From Streptomyces sp. STR69 (GTDB lineage Bacteria; Actinomycetota; Actinomycetes; Streptomycetales; Streptomycetaceae): 64,000 nt of DNA. Below the pieces are notes generated by a model. The model saw only the letters and a list, made by a program, of their open reading frames with translations. It made no database searches and had not been told where the DNA came from. This document shows, piece by piece, positions 26,526-34,837 of this stretch. The DNA lies in assembly GCF_024519455.1 (NCBI RefSeq), contig NZ_JALJRY010000006.1, positions 87,715 through 151,714 of the forward strand. The letters run 5' to 3'. Within the stretch, counting starts at the first letter, position 1. The number at the start of each line of letters is the position of its first letter. Position numbers and translations under genes: made by a program.

Positions 26526-28484
26526 TCAGCCGGTGAAACCGGCCACGTTCTCCTTGGTGACCACCTTCACGGGCACCTTCACCGTCGTCTCCACCTTCTT
26601 GCCCTGAGCCGCGCGCAGCGCGTTGTCCACGGCGATTTTGCCCAACTGGCTCGGCTGCTGTGCCACGGACGCGTACAGCGTCCCCTGCTTCACCGCCGTC
26701 AGCCCGTCGGGCGTACCGTCGAAGCCTACGACCGAGACCGACTTGCCCGCCTTGGATCCGAGCGCCTTGATGGCGCCGAGGGCCATCTCGTCGTTGGCCG
26801 CGATGACGCCCTGGACGTCGGGGTGGGCCTGGAGCAGGTTCGACATCACGTCGAGGCCCTTGGTTCGGTCGAAGTCGGCGGGCTGCTGGGCGAGGACCTG
26901 GATGCCGGGATAGGCCTTCAGCCCCTTGGCGAAGCCCTCGGCCCGCTCACGCGCCGCCGAAGTACCCGCCTGGCCCTGGAGGATGACGATCTTGCCGCTG
27001 CCGCCCAGCTTCTCGGCGACGGTCTTCGCGGCGAGTTCACCACCGGCGATGTTGTCGGAGGCGACGAGGGTGTCCACGGCCGCCTTGTTGACGCCGCGGT
27101 CGACCGCGATCACCGGGATCTTCGCCTTGTCCGCGGCCTTCACGGAGTTGCCCGCCGCGTCCGAGTCCACCGGGTTGACGATGATCGCGTCGTAGTTCGA
27201 ACTGGTGAAGTTCTGCAGCTGGTTGGCCTGTTGCGAGGCGTCGTTCTGCGCGTCGGTGACGGTCAGGTCCAGGCCCAGCTTCTTCGCCTCAGCCTGCGCA
27301 CCGGCCCGGATCTGCACGAAGAACGGGTTGTTGAGCGTGGAGAGCGACAGACCGAGCTTGGGCTTCGACGTCGTGGAGGAGTCGTTGTGCAGGAAGGAGG
27401 TCGCGCCGACGATCGCGATGGTGACGACTGCGGCGAGGACGTACGTGGTCGCCTGCTTGCCCTTTCCGCCACCGCCACTGCCAACACCCGTACCGGCGAC
27501 GGGAGTTGCCCCGGCCTTGCGGCGCACGGTGTCCAGCAGGACGGCCAGCGCGATGACGACACCGATGACGACCTGCTGCCAGAAGGCCGACACGGAAAGG
27601 AGGTTGAGGCCGTTGCGCAGCACCGCGAGGATCAGCGCGCCGATGAGCGTGCCGGACGCCTTGCCGGTGCCGCCCGCGAGGGAGGCGCCGCCGATGACGA
27701 CCGCGGCGATCGCGTCCAGCTCGTAGCCGTCGGCGGCCTGCGGCTGCGCGGAGGAGAGCCGGGAGGCGAGGACGATGCCCGCGGCGGCGGCGAACACTCC
27801 GGACAGGGCGTAGATCGCGAGCTTCTGCTTGGAGACCCGCAACCCCGAGAGCCGCGCGGCCTCTTCGTTGCCGCCGATCGCGTACATGGACCGGCCGATG
27901 TACGTCCGCCCGAGGACGAAGGCGGCGATCAGCCCCATCACGATCATCACCAGGACCGGCACCGGCAGCCAGCCGCCGAGCGTGTCACCGAGGTGCGAGA
28001 CCGAGTCCGGGAAGGCGATCGGGGAGCCCTGCGAGATCACCAGCGACAGCCCGCGCGCCACCGACAGCATCGCCAACGTCGCGATGAACGGCGGCAGTTT
28101 GCCGTAGGCGATGAGGAAACCGTTGACGAGACCGGCCGCGATGCCGGTGGCGATTGCCAGGACGACGGCGAGGAAGACCGGGACGCCGTGCTGGGTGGCG
28201 CTCCACGCGAGCACGGTGGCCGACAGGGCCGCCACCGAACCCACCGACAGGTCGATGCCCGCCGAGACGATCACGAAGGTGACGCCGAAGGCGAGGATGG
28301 CGGTGACGGCCGCCTGGACACCGACGTTGAGGAGGTTGTCGGTGGTGAGGAAGTCGCCGGAGAGCGCCGACATGGCGATGACGAGGACGATGAGCGCGGT
28401 CAACGCGCCGTTGTCCAGGAGCAGTCGGCGGATTCCCGAGGCGCCACTCGCGCCCGGCGTGCTCTTGAGCGTGTCAGTGGCCAC
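26526..28484 (-). CDS. rbsCB: Fused ribose ABC permease and substrate-binding protein (RbsC-RbsB)
   Basis: A 652-residue protein that joins two transporter parts normally encoded apart. Residues about 20-340 are the RbsC-type permease with eight to ten membrane helices (for example LLLDNGALTALIVLVIAMSA and GTFIGALILAV-like segments, VIGGASLAGGTG). After a Gly/Lys linker an extra helix (TYVLAAVVTIAIVGATSF) crosses the membrane, and residues about 375-652 are the periplasmic-binding-protein type I domain (LGLSLSTLNNPFFVQIRAGA, VAVDRGVNKAAVDTLVASDN). The binding protein is therefore tethered outside by the last helix rather than being a lipoprotein. Overlaps rbsA by 11 bases. Confidence 0.93.
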   Translation of the reverse strand: MATDTLKSTPGASGASGIRRLLLDNGALTALIVLVIAMSALSGDFLTTDNLLNVGVQAAVTAILAFGVTFVIVSAGIDLSVGSVAALSATVLAWSATQHGVPVFLAVVLAIATGIAAGLVNGFLIAYGKLPPFIATLAMLSVARGLSLVISQGSPIAFPDSVSHLGDTLGGWLPVPVLVMIVMGLIAAFVLGRTYIGRSMYAIGGNEEAARLSGLRVSKQKLAIYALSGVFAAAAGIVLASRLSSAQPQAADGYELDAIAAVVIGGASLAGGTGKASGTLIGALILAVLRNGLNLLSVSAFWQQVVIGVVIALAVLLDTVRRKAGATPVAGTGVGSGGGGKGKQATTYVLAAVVTIAIVGATSFLHNDSSTTSKPKLGLSLSTLNNPFFVQIRAGAQAEAKKLGLDLTVTDAQNDASQQANQLQNFTSSNYDAIIVNPVDSDAAGNSVKAADKAKIPVIAVDRGVNKAAVDTLVASDNIAGGELAAKTVAEKLGGSGKIVILQGQAGTSAARERAEGFAKGLKAYPGIQVLAQQPADFDRTKGLDVMSNLLQAHPDVQGVIAANDEMALGAIKALGSKAGKSVSVVGFDGTPDGLTAVKQGTLYASVAQQPSQLGKIAVDNALRAAQGKKVETTVKVPVKVVTKENVAGFTG

Positions 28485-30027
28485 GGTGGTCCTCCACAGC
28501 GGTAGTTGCTTGAGCGGTAGTCGCTTGGGTCGATGTGCTGGGTGTGCTGACGGCGAGTGCCATCACGGAGTCCTGCGTGGCCTGGTCGGCGGAGAGTTCG
28601 CCGGCGATGCGCCCCTGGGCCATGACGAGCACCCGGTCGCTCATGCCGAGGACTTCGGGCAGGTCACTGGAGATCATGAGTACGGCGGCACCGGCGGCCG
28701 TGAGTTCATTGATGAGTTGATAGATCTCGACCTTGGCGCCGACGTCGATCCCGCGCGTCGGCTCGTCGAGGATCAGCACCTTGGTGTCGGCGAGCAGCCA
28801 CTTGCCGATGACGACCTTCTGCTGGTTGCCGCCGGACAACGTCCGTACCTGCTGGCCGAGTCCGGCCATCCGCACGCCCAGTTGCTCCGCGATCCGCGCG
28901 GCGGCTTCGCGCTGCCCCTTGAGGTCGACAAGACCACCCTTGGTGGCGGCCCGCATGGTGACGAGCCCGAGGTTCTCCTGCACGGACTGGTCGAGCACGA
29001 GCCCCTGCCCCTTGCGGTCCTCGGGCACGAGCCCGATCCCGGCGGTCATCGCCGCGTTGACGTCGTGCCCGCGCAGCGCGGAACCGCCGACCCTCACGGT
29101 CCCCTGGTCGTACGGGTCGGCCCCGAAGACAGCCCGTACGACTTCGGTACGACCCGCCCCGACGAGCCCGGCGATCCCGACGACCTCACCGGCCCGCACC
29201 TCGAAGCTGATGTCGTGGAAGACACCGTCCCGGGTGAGCCCCTCGACGGAGAGCAACGCGCCGCCGGTGTCGGCCCGTTCACGCGGATACTGCTGCTCGA
29301 TGGACCGTCCGACCATGAGCCGTACGAGCTCGTCCTCGGGGGTGGAGGCAGGCACCTCCCCGACGGACCGCCCGTCCCGGATGACGGTGACGCGGTCCCC
29401 GAGGGCGGCGATCTCCTCCAGATGATGGGTGATGAAGACGATCCCGACGCCGTCGGCACGCAGTTGGCGCACGATGGAGAACAGCTTCTCGACCTCTTCC
29501 GAGGTGAGGACGGCGGTAGGTTCGTCCATGATCAAAACCCGCGCGTCGAGACTCAGCGCCTTGGCGATCTCGACCATCTGGAGCCGCGCGATACCGAGTT
29601 CACGCACACGGGCGCGCGGCGACACATGCACACCCACGCGCTCCAGCAGAACGGCGGCATCGGCCTCCATCCGCTTCCGGTCGATCATCCCCAGCCGACG
29701 CGGCTGCCGCCCCAGAAAAATATTCTCGGCGACCGTCAGATCGGGAACGAGGTTGAACTCCTGGTAGATGGTGGCGATCCCGAGATGCGCGGAGTCCTGC
29801 GCACTGTGGATACGCACCTCCTCGCCACCGACCACAATGCGGCCGCCGTCGGGACGGTAGGCACCGGAGAGCATCTTGATGAGGGTGCTCTTGCCGGCGC
29901 CGTTCTCACCGAGCAGCACATGGACCTCGCCCCGGCGCAGATCGAAGTCGACGCCGTCCAGCGCGACGACACCGGGGAAGGTCTTGCGGATGCCCTCGAT
30001 GCGCAGCAACTCGTCGTCGTTGCTCAC
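28474..30027 (-). CDS. rbsA: Ribose ABC transporter ATPase
   Basis: A 517-residue protein with two ATPase domains, as in RbsA. The first has Walker A GENGAGKST and VLIMDEPTAVLTSEE; the second has the degenerate Walker A region (GLVGAGRTEV), signature LSGGNQQKV and VLILDEPTRGIDVGAKVEI. The C-terminal tail is a long Ala/Thr-rich stretch (STSTQATTAQATTAVE). It energises uptake with the fused RbsCB. The start overlaps the end of rbsR by four bases. Confidence 0.95.
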   Translation of the reverse strand: MSNDDELLRIEGIRKTFPGVVALDGVDFDLRRGEVHVLLGENGAGKSTLIKMLSGAYRPDGGRIVVGGEEVRIHSAQDSAHLGIATIYQEFNLVPDLTVAENIFLGRQPRRLGMIDRKRMEADAAVLLERVGVHVSPRARVRELGIARLQMVEIAKALSLDARVLIMDEPTAVLTSEEVEKLFSIVRQLRADGVGIVFITHHLEEIAALGDRVTVIRDGRSVGEVPASTPEDELVRLMVGRSIEQQYPRERADTGGALLSVEGLTRDGVFHDISFEVRAGEVVGIAGLVGAGRTEVVRAVFGADPYDQGTVRVGGSALRGHDVNAAMTAGIGLVPEDRKGQGLVLDQSVQENLGLVTMRAATKGGLVDLKGQREAAARIAEQLGVRMAGLGQQVRTLSGGNQQKVVIGKWLLADTKVLILDEPTRGIDVGAKVEIYQLINELTAAGAAVLMISSDLPEVLGMSDRVLVMAQGRIAGELSADQATQDSVMALAVSTPSTSTQATTAQATTAVEDHRGH

Positions 30028-31079
30028 GACTTGCTCCTTCGAACAGTTCCAACAGTTCCAACAGTTCCGACAGGGGGTTGCGCGGGACCCGGCTCACCGC
30101 ACGAGCGGCGCACGACGAGCCGGGCGGGAAGGGTGACCGACTCCGGCACCCGCCCCTCGATCCGGTCGACCAGGGCGCGGACGGCGGCCCGCCCCAACTC
30201 GGGCGTCGGCTGGGCGATCGCGGTGATCGGCGGATCGGTGTGCACGAACCACCGGATGTCGTCGAACGCGGCCAACGCGAGGTCCTCGGGAACCCGCAGC
30301 CCACGCGCGCGTACGGCGTCCAGGGCGCCGAGCGCCATCAGGTTGTCGGTGGCGAAGACGACCTCGGGCGGCTCGGGCAGATCGAGGAAGCCCTCGGTGA
30401 CCTGCCGCCCGCTCTCGGCCTGGAAGTCGCCCTGCCCGATGTAGGCGTCGGGGAGCGGAATCCCGTACTCGGCGAGCGCGTCCCGGAAGGCGGCGACGCG
30501 CTCACTGCCGGTGGTCGTGGCGGCGGGGCCCGCGATGATGGCGAGCCTGCGATGCCCGAGCCCGTGCAGATGCGCGACGAGATCCCGGATGGCGGCCCGC
30601 CCGTCGGCCCGCACGACGGGCACGTCCAGCCCCGGGATCCACCGGTCGACGAACACCATGGGGGTGCCTGCGCGGGCGGCGTCCAGCATGCCGGGGGAGC
30701 CGCCGTCGGTGGGAGAGAGGAGCAGTCCGTCGATACGGCGGTCCAGCAGCGTCCGTACGTGGTGGTCCTGGAGTTCGGGCCGCTCGTCGGCGTTACCGAT
30801 GATCACGCTGTAACCGAGCGCGCGGGCCTCCTCCTCGACGGAGCGGGCCAACTCGGTGAAGTAAGGGTTCAGCACGTCGCTGATGACCAGCCCGAGGGTG
30901 CGGGTCTGATCGGTGCGCAGCGACCGGGCGACGGCGTTCGGACGGTAGTCCAGCGCCTCTACGGCGGTCCGCACACGCGTGCGTGCGTCGTCACTGACCG
31001 ACGGATGGTCGTTCAGGACCCGCGACACCGTGGCCACGGAAACCCCGGCCTCGGCAGCGACGTCCTTGATGCTCGCCAT
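30024..31079 (-). CDS. rbsR: LacI-family ribose repressor
   Basis: A 351-residue repressor with the LacI helix-turn-helix IKDVAAEAGVSVATVSRVLN, hinge helix (VARSLRTDQTRT) and sugar-binding domain (GLVISDVLNPYFTELARSVE, RRIDGLLLSPTDGG, LGHRRLAIIAGP, LALAAFDDIRWF). First gene of the rbs operon, so it should be autoregulated. Its C-terminus ends in a GTVGTVGTV repeat from three 9-bp DNA repeats. Two perfect palindromes upstream are its likely operators. Confidence 0.93.
   Translation of the reverse strand: MASIKDVAAEAGVSVATVSRVLNDHPSVSDDARTRVRTAVEALDYRPNAVARSLRTDQTRTLGLVISDVLNPYFTELARSVEEEARALGYSVIIGNADERPELQDHHVRTLLDRRIDGLLLSPTDGGSPGMLDAARAGTPMVFVDRWIPGLDVPVVRADGRAAIRDLVAHLHGLGHRRLAIIAGPAATTTGSERVAAFRDALAEYGIPLPDAYIGQGDFQAESGRQVTEGFLDLPEPPEVVFATDNLMALGALDAVRARGLRVPEDLALAAFDDIRWFVHTDPPITAIAQPTPELGRAAVRALVDRIEGRVPESVTLPARLVVRRSCGEPGPAQPPVGTVGTVGTVRRSKS
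30042..30068. repeat. Three tandem 9-bp repeats in the rbsR tail
   Basis: The unit AACAGTTCC occurs three times in a row (30042-30050, 30051-30059, 30060-30068). It lies in the last codons of rbsR and encodes GTV three times. Copy-number change would stay in frame. Confidence 0.8.
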
Positions 31080-31096
31080 CGCCGTTCCACCTCCTC

Positions 31097-31134
31097 GTGG
31101 AATCGATTACACGGAGGATTGGAATCGATTACAT
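31097..31134. promoter_or_regulatory. Double RbsR operator
   Basis: Two near-identical palindromes flank the rbsR promoter area: GTGGAATCGATTACAC (31097-31112) and TTGGAATCGATTACAT (31119-31134), both centred on AATCGATT. Their centres are 22 bases apart, about two helical turns, so two dimers would sit on one DNA face. The first lies 18 bases upstream of the rbsR start. Confidence 0.85.
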
Positions 31135-31315
31135 GCGAGTTAACAAGGGGGTGTGACCGGATCGTGATGAAGGGGGTCGGACCGGTTCGCGGGGTGGGTG
31201 TGCTGGGTGGTGGCGGTGCGCGAGGATCCTCGGCGTCGGGAGGGGTGCGGCTTGGAAAGTGTGACACTCGGTGCTGAAGTGTCACACTTTTGTGGAGAGG
31301 GTCCCGGTGGTCGCC

Positions 31316-31729
31316 TCAAGTCGAGGCGAGCTCGCACCACACGAGTTTCCCCGGATTGCCGTTCCGGGACAGCGGCTGCCAGCCCCACTGGTCGGCGCAG
31401 GCCCGGACCAGCGCGAGGCCGCGCCCGTCCTCCGCCTCGCCGAGTTCCTCCAACGCCCTTGGCGGCTCCGGCGGTTGGGGGTCGGTGTCCCAGGCCCCGA
31501 GTCGCAACACCCCCGCGGACCAGCCCACCCGCAGCGCGGCGGACCCTTTCGTGTGCTGTACGGCGTTGGCGATCAGCTCCGTAGCGAGCAGCTCGGCGGT
31601 GTCCGCCAGCCGGATCAGGCCGTGCATGGTGAGGATCAGCCGGAGGGTGCGGCGGCTGACGGTGACGGCGCGCAGGTCGTTCGGGACGTGAAGACAGTAC
31701 TCCCAGGGTGCGGGCGGGTTTTCGGGCAT
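31316..31729 (-). CDS. RsbW-like ATP-binding protein (anti-sigma-factor type kinase domain)
   Basis: A 137-residue single-domain HATPase_c protein. The N box is ELLATELIANAVQHT with the Mg-binding Asn, and the G-box region is EDGRGLALVRACADQWGW. Such short Streptomyces proteins resemble RsbW/SpoIIAB anti-sigma kinases and commonly accompany DUF5753/DUF397 modules, as in the abaA locus. The start ATG 31729 is divergent from the next regulator. Its partner is not known. Confidence 0.85.
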   Translation of the reverse strand: MPENPPAPWEYCLHVPNDLRAVTVSRRTLRLILTMHGLIRLADTAELLATELIANAVQHTKGSAALRVGWSAGVLRLGAWDTDPQPPEPPRALEELGEAEDGRGLALVRACADQWGWQPLSRNGNPGKLVWCELAST

Positions 31730-31966
31730 GCGTCAACTCCGGTTCGGCGGTGGGGACTTCGGAGGACTGCGGGATGTCGCGGGCGGTGGCAGTGCCACAG
31801 CCGTCGTGGCAGGACGGAGTGGTGCGCTTCCGGTGTCCCGGGTTTTCCGTAGCGTGTGCGTCGCGTCACTGACGGTAGGTCTTATTCTTCATGTTCTGCA
31901 AGCGGGTCGCGTAATCTAACCCCGAACGAGTCGCGCCCACAGGCGTGTTGAGCCAAGGAGCAGTCG

Positions 31967-32818
31967 ATGGCGCTGAGGCGCGAACCAACAGCACGTCAGA
32001 TGCGCCTGGCGGTCGAACTCCGCAGACTCCGCGACGCGGCGGGCCTCGCCGCCCGCGACGCGGCGGCGCTGCTCGGAGTGAGCCCCGTCCAGATCAGCCA
32101 TATCGAATCCGCTCTTGCGGGCGTGAGCGAGAAGCGTCTGCGCCGCCTTGCGTCCCACTACGTATGCACGGACGAGGCGTTCGTCGATGCCCTGGTCGCC
32201 CTCGCGACCGACCGGACGCGCGGTTGGTGGGAGGAGTACCGAGGGGCACTACCCACCCCTTTCCTCGACCTCGCCGAACTGGAGCACCATGCCACGTTCC
32301 TGCGAGAGGTCCAGTTCCTGTTCATCCCTGGCCCGCTTCAGACAGAGGGCTACGCTCGCGCCGTCTACGCCTACCGCGTCCCGGAACTCCCGGACGAGGA
32401 ACTTGAGTCGCGCGTCCGTCATCGGATGCAGCGCAAGGTAATCCTCGAAGGCCCCAACCCCACCCCGTACGAGGTGGTCGTCCACGAGGCGGCGCTGCGC
32501 ATCATGGTGGGAAATCGCGCCGCCTCACGAGTCCAGCTCGCCCGTCTTGTCGAACTTTCCGAAGCCGACCACGTCACCGTGCGCGTCATCCCCTTCGAAA
32601 TGGAGGAGTTCGCCGGCGCTGCGAGCGCCATGACTTATGCGGGAGGCCTCGTGCCCAAGCTGGACACCGTTGTACGCGATGCGCCCCACGGCGCGGCCTT
32701 CATCGACTCCGAAGCCCAACTGGGCGCCTTTCGAACGCTTTTCCGTAAAGTGGAGACTGCATCGCTCGACCCTGAACGGTCGCGCGACTTTATCCACAAG
32801 TTGGCGAAGGAGCTGTGA
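31967..32818 (+). CDS. XRE helix-turn-helix regulator with DUF5753 domain
   Basis: A 283-residue WhiJ-like regulator. XRE helix-turn-helix at about 14-68 (LAVELRRLRDAAGLAARDAA ... VQISHIESALAG), DUF5753 at about 95-280 (FLFIPGPLQTEGYARAVYAY, ESRVRHRMQRKVIL, EVVVHEAALRIMV, SAMTYAGGLVPKLD). The DUF397 gene follows directly. Divergent from the RsbW-like gene, giving the classical three-part set of anti-sigma-like ATPase, regulator and DUF397 protein. Confidence 0.88.
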   Translation: MALRREPTARQMRLAVELRRLRDAAGLAARDAAALLGVSPVQISHIESALAGVSEKRLRRLASHYVCTDEAFVDALVALATDRTRGWWEEYRGALPTPFLDLAELEHHATFLREVQFLFIPGPLQTEGYARAVYAYRVPELPDEELESRVRHRMQRKVILEGPNPTPYEVVVHEAALRIMVGNRAASRVQLARLVELSEADHVTVRVIPFEMEEFAGAASAMTYAGGLVPKLDTVVRDAPHGAAFIDSEAQLGAFRTLFRKVETASLDPERSRDFIHKLAKEL

Positions 32819-32826
32819 GGCACCCC

Positions 32827-33021
32827 ATGGGCACCCCCGACAACTGGAGGAAGTCGTCCTACTCGGGCCCCGGTGACGGAGACTCCTGCGTGGAGATCGC
32901 CAACCGCCCCACCCGCACAGCCATACGCGACTCCAAGACCCCGGCCCGAGCCACCCTCACCTTCCCGGCCCCCGCCTTCACCGCCTTCGTCGAAGCTCTG
33001 AAACGGCAACCTCACCCCTGA
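32827..33021 (+). CDS. DUF397 protein
   Basis: A 64-residue protein with the DUF397 core NWRKSSYSGPGDGDSCVEIA and AIRDSKTPARATLTFPAPAF. Partner of the DUF5753 regulator just upstream. ATG 32827 has GAGG seven bases before it; the in-frame GTG at 32815 overlapping the previous stop is an alternative. It converges on the next DUF5753 operon, with 21 bases between the stops. Confidence 0.87.
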   Translation: MGTPDNWRKSSYSGPGDGDSCVEIANRPTRTAIRDSKTPARATLTFPAPAFTAFVEALKRQPHP

Positions 33022-33042
33022 CTTCCAGGACCGCTGTCCGAC

Positions 33043-33891
33043 TCAGTCCAAGGACGACAACGCACTCGCTATCAGGGAACGCGCCGTTGCTCCCCTCACG
33101 GCCCCCTGAGAGAGCCGTTCAAAGGCTCGGGTGTACAGCTCCACCTGGCTCGGCTGCGTGAGCGCGGAAGCGGCGTCCAGTGTGTCCGCGTGCACCCTGG
33201 TGTCGTCGAAGATCGTGAAGGTCGGCATGGGCCACACAGTCCGTTGCGCCGAAAACGGAACGATGCCCACCGCGACGTTCTGGAGATCCATGACCCCGAG
33301 CAGATGGCCGAGTTGCGCCGCCATGGTCTCGGCGCTGCAGAGCCGGTATCGCAACACCGACTCTTCCAGTACGAACGAGAACCGCCGGGAGCCGTTGCCC
33401 AGCACGGAGTTACGCCTCATGCGGGCCGCCACCGCAGCACTCACGTCGTCCGGGGTCCCCCGGAAGTCCGCGATGGAGGACAAGAGTGCGGTGGCGTATC
33501 CGGGTGTCTGAAGGAATCCGGGGACGACGTCGGACACGTAGACGCGGAACTTCCTGGTCTGTTGGTACAGGTCGACCACGGACTCCTGCAGGAGACGGAG
33601 ACCGCTGCGCTGGAGTCGCCTCCACTGCACATGGGCGTCGGCGGACTGCCTGTTCGCCGCGATCAGATCGGGCGCCTGATCTTCAGCGGCGCAGGCTCGA
33701 CACCACGCTGTGATGTCCGCGTCGGAGGGAGGGGTCCTGGCGTTCTCGATCCGGGACGACTTCGACTCCGACCAGCCGCACCTGACAGCCAGCTCCCGGC
33801 CGCTGATCCCGGCATCCTTCCGCATCTCACGCAGCTGGCCGGCGAGGCCTTCGCGTGCCTTCTGGACATTGGAAGAGGGATGCGGGGGCAT
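33043..33891 (-). CDS. XRE helix-turn-helix regulator with DUF5753 domain, near the RiPP cluster
   Basis: A 282-residue WhiJ-like regulator. The helix-turn-helix (about 15-65) reads LREMRKDAGISGRELAVRCG then WSESKSSRIENARTPPSDAD; the DUF5753 domain has VVPGFLQTPGYATALLSSIA, AAVAARMRRNSVLG, FVLEESVLRYRLCSAETMAA and TFTIFDDTRVHADT. It ends a three-gene operon (84-aa gene, DUF6879, regulator) transcribed away from tgmABC, and is the best candidate to bind the TGCAAGT repeats between them. Fourteen bases separate it from the DUF6879 gene. Confidence 0.88.
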   Translation of the reverse strand: MPPHPSSNVQKAREGLAGQLREMRKDAGISGRELAVRCGWSESKSSRIENARTPPSDADITAWCRACAAEDQAPDLIAANRQSADAHVQWRRLQRSGLRLLQESVVDLYQQTRKFRVYVSDVVPGFLQTPGYATALLSSIADFRGTPDDVSAAVAARMRRNSVLGNGSRRFSFVLEESVLRYRLCSAETMAAQLGHLLGVMDLQNVAVGIVPFSAQRTVWPMPTFTIFDDTRVHADTLDAASALTQPSQVELYTRAFERLSQGAVRGATARSLIASALSSLD

Positions 33892-33905
33892 GGAACTGGC
33901 TTTCG

Positions 33906-34421
33906 TCAGATCTTGTACAGGTGGTGCGGTGTCGCGCGCTCCCAGACTGTCTCGAAGGCGGTCGAGCACAGTTTCACGGCCTCCGGGTCTGCCGTGAACT
34001 CATCCTCGACCACCGCTCCGTCACCAGAGAAGTGGTGTACGCGGAGCAGTGCCCCATCGAACAGCCAGAAGTCGTTTCCGGGAAGGGGGATGTTCGTGGC
34101 CCGTCGTCGCGGCAGCCACCGAACCTCCTCACCCGCCGTGACGTTGGCCTGAGTGACGTAGTGCTCCCAGCGGATGTAGTCCGATGCGGGTTCGGAGACC
34201 ACCCGTGCCCGGCGGATCGTGATGCCGCGGGCAGTCGCGTCCGTGATCGACTGGTAGAAGGGATGCCACCAGGCGTCACGATCCGCCCAGTTGATCCGCT
34301 CACCCCGCTTCCACGCCTCGAACCGGTCCGTCGAGGCGTAGGAGTCGCGCAGCTCCAGGTGGAAGGCTGACCGCTCGCAACGGCCAAGCAGCTCAGCGAA
34401 GCTGGGCACGCTCGACGGCAT
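33906..34421 (-). CDS. DUF6879 protein
   Basis: A 171-residue protein matching DUF6879 as I know it: FAELLGRCERSAFHLELRDS, then FEAWKRGER near residue 35, a central RRARVVSEPASDYIRWEH and the C-terminal LPGNDFWLFDGALLRVHHFS. This family commonly replaces or accompanies DUF397 next to DUF5753 regulators; its function is unknown. It overlaps the preceding small gene by 29 bases. Confidence 0.8.
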   Translation of the reverse strand: MPSSVPSFAELLGRCERSAFHLELRDSYASTDRFEAWKRGERINWADRDAWWHPFYQSITDATARGITIRRARVVSEPASDYIRWEHYVTQANVTAGEEVRWLPRRRATNIPLPGNDFWLFDGALLRVHHFSGDGAVVEDEFTADPEAVKLCSTAFETVWERATPHHLYKI

Positions 34422-34647
34422 CGCACGCCTCCCTGATCATCGGGATCATCCGAGCCGGAATCCTGACGATGGCCTCACTGACCGGCACCCGGCCCTTCGC
34501 GGGGCTGCTTGTCTCGCACTCCGCCTGGGTCTTGGCGTTCGGCTTCCACCCCTGCAACAAGATCTCCTGCGCTTCCGCGTCCGCCCACACCGTGGGGCAG
34601 TGGTCCAGGTCGGTGTCGGGGTCGATTCCAACGAACTCTACGGCCAT
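34393..34647 (-). CDS. Small acidic protein heading the DUF6879 operon
   Basis: An 84-residue protein starting MAVEFVGIDPDTDLDHCPTV, with a KTQAECETSSP middle and a helical C-terminus (VRIPARMIPMIREACDAVER). I do not recognise a named family, but the same kind of protein is usual before DUF6879 genes in Streptomyces. ATG 34647 has AGGAG upstream at good spacing; a start at 34695 lacks one. First gene of the operon divergent from tgmA. Confidence 0.7.
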   Translation of the reverse strand: MAVEFVGIDPDTDLDHCPTVWADAEAQEILLQGWKPNAKTQAECETSSPAKGRVPVSEAIVRIPARMIPMIREACDAVERAQLR

Positions 34648-34678
34648 GGTCGGCTCCTGGGTTCGAGTGCTTGCTGAG

Positions 34679-34761
34679 ACTTGCACCAGCCTCACTGAAC
34701 TGCGGATACAGCGTCAATAGCGCTGTCAGCCATGCCAATTGACATGCAAGTCGGTGCAAGT
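34679..34761. promoter_or_regulatory. Shared regulatory region of the RiPP cluster: three TGCAAGT-type repeats and a promoter
   Basis: Three copies of the heptamer ACTTGCA/TGCAAGT occur: ACTTGCA at 34679-34685, TGCAAGT at 34745-34751 and TGCAAGT at 34755-34761. The outer two extend to a perfect 9-bp inverted repeat (ACTTGCACC / GGTGCAAGT). A consensus -35 TTGACA stands at 34739-34744 facing tgmA, and both TGCAAGT direct repeats fall in the space between it and the expected -10. A regulator bound here would sit on the tgm promoter. Confidence 0.6.
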
Positions 34762-34837
34762 TCGTGGAGTGTCACGCCCATGACTTCCTACGGTCGTCTC
34801 CTCCACCCGGAACGGCATTCGGCATTGGAGGAACACC

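Noticed and set aside
26508..28505. A long open frame on the plus strand opposite rbsCB
   Set aside because: Antisense shadow of a high-GC gene, without motifs or a ribosome-binding site.
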